A stretch of DNA of 58,008 nucleotides from Planctomycetota bacterium. Its GTDB lineage: Bacteria > Planctomycetota > Phycisphaerae > Phycisphaerales > SM1A02. The DNA lies in the NCBI GenBank assembly GCA_024226535.1, contig JAAELP010000080.1, forward strand, positions 1 to 58,008, read 5' to 3'. Under the pieces are notes generated by a model that worked only from the letters and a program-made list of their open reading frames with translations, had not been told where the DNA came from and made no database searches. Below are positions 56,794 to 58,008 of this stretch, piece by piece; positions within the stretch are counted from its first letter, which is position 1, and the number at the start of each line of letters is the position of its first letter. A program made the translations under genes and the position numbers.

Positions 56794-58008
56794 ATGCCCT
56801 ACTACCACCAGTTCGGCCAGCTTCCGCCCAAGCGGCACGTCCAGTTCCGGCGTCCCGACGGTGCCCTGTACTCCGAGGAGGTCTTCGGCACCGAGGGGTT
56901 CGTCGGGCCGACGTCCACGCTCTACCACATCCACCCGCCGACGCAGGTCATGGGATGGAAGTCCGTGTACTCCACGAAGGTCGAGTACGTCGAGACGGAC
57001 GTCATGCGGATGCGGCACGTCAGGACCGCCCCCCGCCCGGCCCAGGGCGACCCCGTCACCGGACGGATCGTGCTCTTCGGCAACGCCGACTGCGAGATGT
57101 CGATCTGCGTGCCCGCCGAGCCCATGGAGTACCACTACAAGAACGGCATGGGCGACGAGTGCATCTTCGTGCACCACGGCTCGGGCAAGGTCTTCTCGAT
57201 GTTCGGGACGCTCGAGTTCGGCCCGAAGGACTACATCGTGATCCCCAAGGGCACGATCTACCGCATGGTCTTCGACGAGACGAAACCCGGCGAGCCGGAG
57301 CCGCGGTTCATCGTCATCGAGACCGCCAACGGCTCGCACATCCTGCCGCCGCCGCGGTACCTGTCCAAGAAGACCTCGCAGTTCCTGGAGCATGCGCCGT
57401 ACTGCGAGCGCGACCTGCGCACGCCGCAACTGCCCCTGACCTATGACGAGCACGGCGAGTTCGAGGTGCGGATCAAGGCCCTCAACTCCGTGCACAGCTA
57501 CACGTACGACTACCACCCGCTCGACATCGTCGGCTGGGACGGCTGCTACTACCCGTTCCTGTTCAACATCGACGACTTCAGCCCGATCGTCGGCAAGCAC
57601 CACCTGCCGCCGCCGATCCACCAGACGTTCGAGGCGCACAACTTCGTCATCTGCTCGTTCTGCCCGCGGGTGCTCGACTTCCACCCCGAGGCGATTCCCG
57701 TTCCCTGCAACCACTCGAACGTCGACTCCGACGAGGTGCTCTACTACGTCGAGGGCAACTACAAGGCCCGCAAGGGCATCGAGGTCGGCTCGATGACGCT
57801 GCACCCGCAGGGCATCCCGCACGGCCCGCACCCGGGCACGGTGGAGGCGTCGATCGGGGCGACGTGGACCGACGAGCTGGCGGTGATGTGCGACACGTTC
57901 CGCCCGCTGCTCCCGACGAAGGCGGCCCTGGATCTCGACGACGAGGCGTACCCCGCGAGCTGGCTCTCGTCGGTCCCCGACGCCCGCGGCACTGCCGGCA
58001 TGCACACG
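56794..58008 (+). CDS. hmgA: homogentisate 1,2-dioxygenase, 3' end outside window
   Basis: ATG 56794 (MPYYHQFGQLPPKRHVQFR) opens a frame that runs to the window edge (405 codons, no stop). It is a bacterial HmgA: a cupin N-terminal half (CIFVHHGSGKVFSMFGTLEF), IPKGTIYRMVFDE, ANGSHILPPPRYL, and the iron-site C-terminal half (HQTFEAHNFVICSFCPRVL, CNHSNVDSDEVLYYVEGNY, LHPQGIPHGPHPG with the His ligands). It cleaves homogentisate to maleylacetoacetate, using the product of the HppD encoded just upstream. Very few residues of the C-terminus should be missing. Confidence 0.95.
   Translation, partial: MPYYHQFGQLPPKRHVQFRRPDGALYSEEVFGTEGFVGPTSTLYHIHPPTQVMGWKSVYSTKVEYVETDVMRMRHVRTAPRPAQGDPVTGRIVLFGNADCEMSICVPAEPMEYHYKNGMGDECIFVHHGSGKVFSMFGTLEFGPKDYIVIPKGTIYRMVFDETKPGEPEPRFIVIETANGSHILPPPRYLSKKTSQFLEHAPYCERDLRTPQLPLTYDEHGEFEVRIKALNSVHSYTYDYHPLDIVGWDGCYYPFLFNIDDFSPIVGKHHLPPPIHQTFEAHNFVICSFCPRVLDFHPEAIPVPCNHSNVDSDEVLYYVEGNYKARKGIEVGSMTLHPQGIPHGPHPGTVEASIGATWTDELAVMCDTFRPLLPTKAALDLDDEAYPASWLSSVPDARGTAGMHT

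Noticed and set aside
1..58008. CRISPR arrays.
   Set aside because: No regularly spaced 25-40-bp direct repeats were seen. The tandem GGTGACACGG units at 34946 have no spacers, and coding repeats are protein-level.

Overview
The window is GC-rich bacterial chromosome, most likely from a planctomycete of the class Phycisphaerae. The main clue is that four secreted proteins carry the Cys- and Trp-bearing dockerin-like tail (pattern DLNGDGVV-x-FADILAVI-x-AWGPCP) typical of Phycisphaerales. CPxCGYNLR zinc-ribbon membrane proteins, GTG starts and tightly overlapping genes fit the same group. This assignment is inference from sequence features, not from a marker-gene tree.

Layout. (a) 1-11.6 kb: mixed housekeeping and secreted-protein region. 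It holds an MBL-fold hydrolase (cut by the window edge), two dockerin-tailed secreted proteins, an FTCD-folD one-carbon operon, a small lipoprotein, yaaA, an SDR with an N-terminal hydrophobic segment, two small membrane proteins and an FG-GAP/dockerin protein. (b) 11.66-34.35 kb: one minus-strand operon of 17 genes encoding a contractile injection system of the extracellular (eCIS/PVC-like) type. It runs sheath, tube, zinc-ribbon baseplate-associated protein, Pro-rich protein, Pvc16-like (DUF4255) protein, AAA+ ATPase, small protein, CIS-tube adaptor, LysM protein, gpD/gp27-like hub, gpV/gp5-like spike, gp25-like protein, two baseplate-J wedge proteins, gpI-like protein, DUF6519 protein and a 1135-residue eCIS-core (DUF4157) effector. 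A good sigma70-type promoter lies about 210 bp upstream of the sheath gene. (c) 34.4-36.75 kb: a decayed accessory patch with a frameshifted fragment of a nucleotide-signalling-type gene, dispersed and tandem repeats, a perfect hairpin, and a tRNA-Val gene whose 3' half is duplicated 1.4 kb away, as in a small integrated element. (d) 36.8-58 kb: a beta-helix/dockerin gene interrupted at a G9 tract, guaB, a PilT-like ATPase with a degenerate GspE/PilB-like partner and a CvpA-like membrane protein, pepP-accB-accC, a FecBCD/BtuFCD-type ABC transporter, a coiled-coil tail-anchored protein, an MsbA-like exporter, aroA, a GroES-like protein, hppD, and hmgA running off the right edge.

How the parts work together. 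The eCIS genes should assemble a sheath-tube-baseplate particle. The last gene is the best effector candidate: an HELAH zincin-like eCIS-core domain, about 500 residues of helical amphipathic sequence, a putative nuclease domain and a helix-hairpin-helix end. No tape-measure or tail-fibre gene of the usual kind is recognisable. HppD and HmgA form consecutive steps of tyrosine catabolism. FTCD and FolD are consecutive in folate C1 metabolism. AccB and AccC supply acetyl-CoA carboxylase.

Most notable for follow-up: the eCIS effector architecture and helix-hairpin-helix insertions in the baseplate, the active/degenerate motor-ATPase pair, the tRNA-Val integration scar, direct repeats bracketing the eCIS segment, and the poly-G frameshift.
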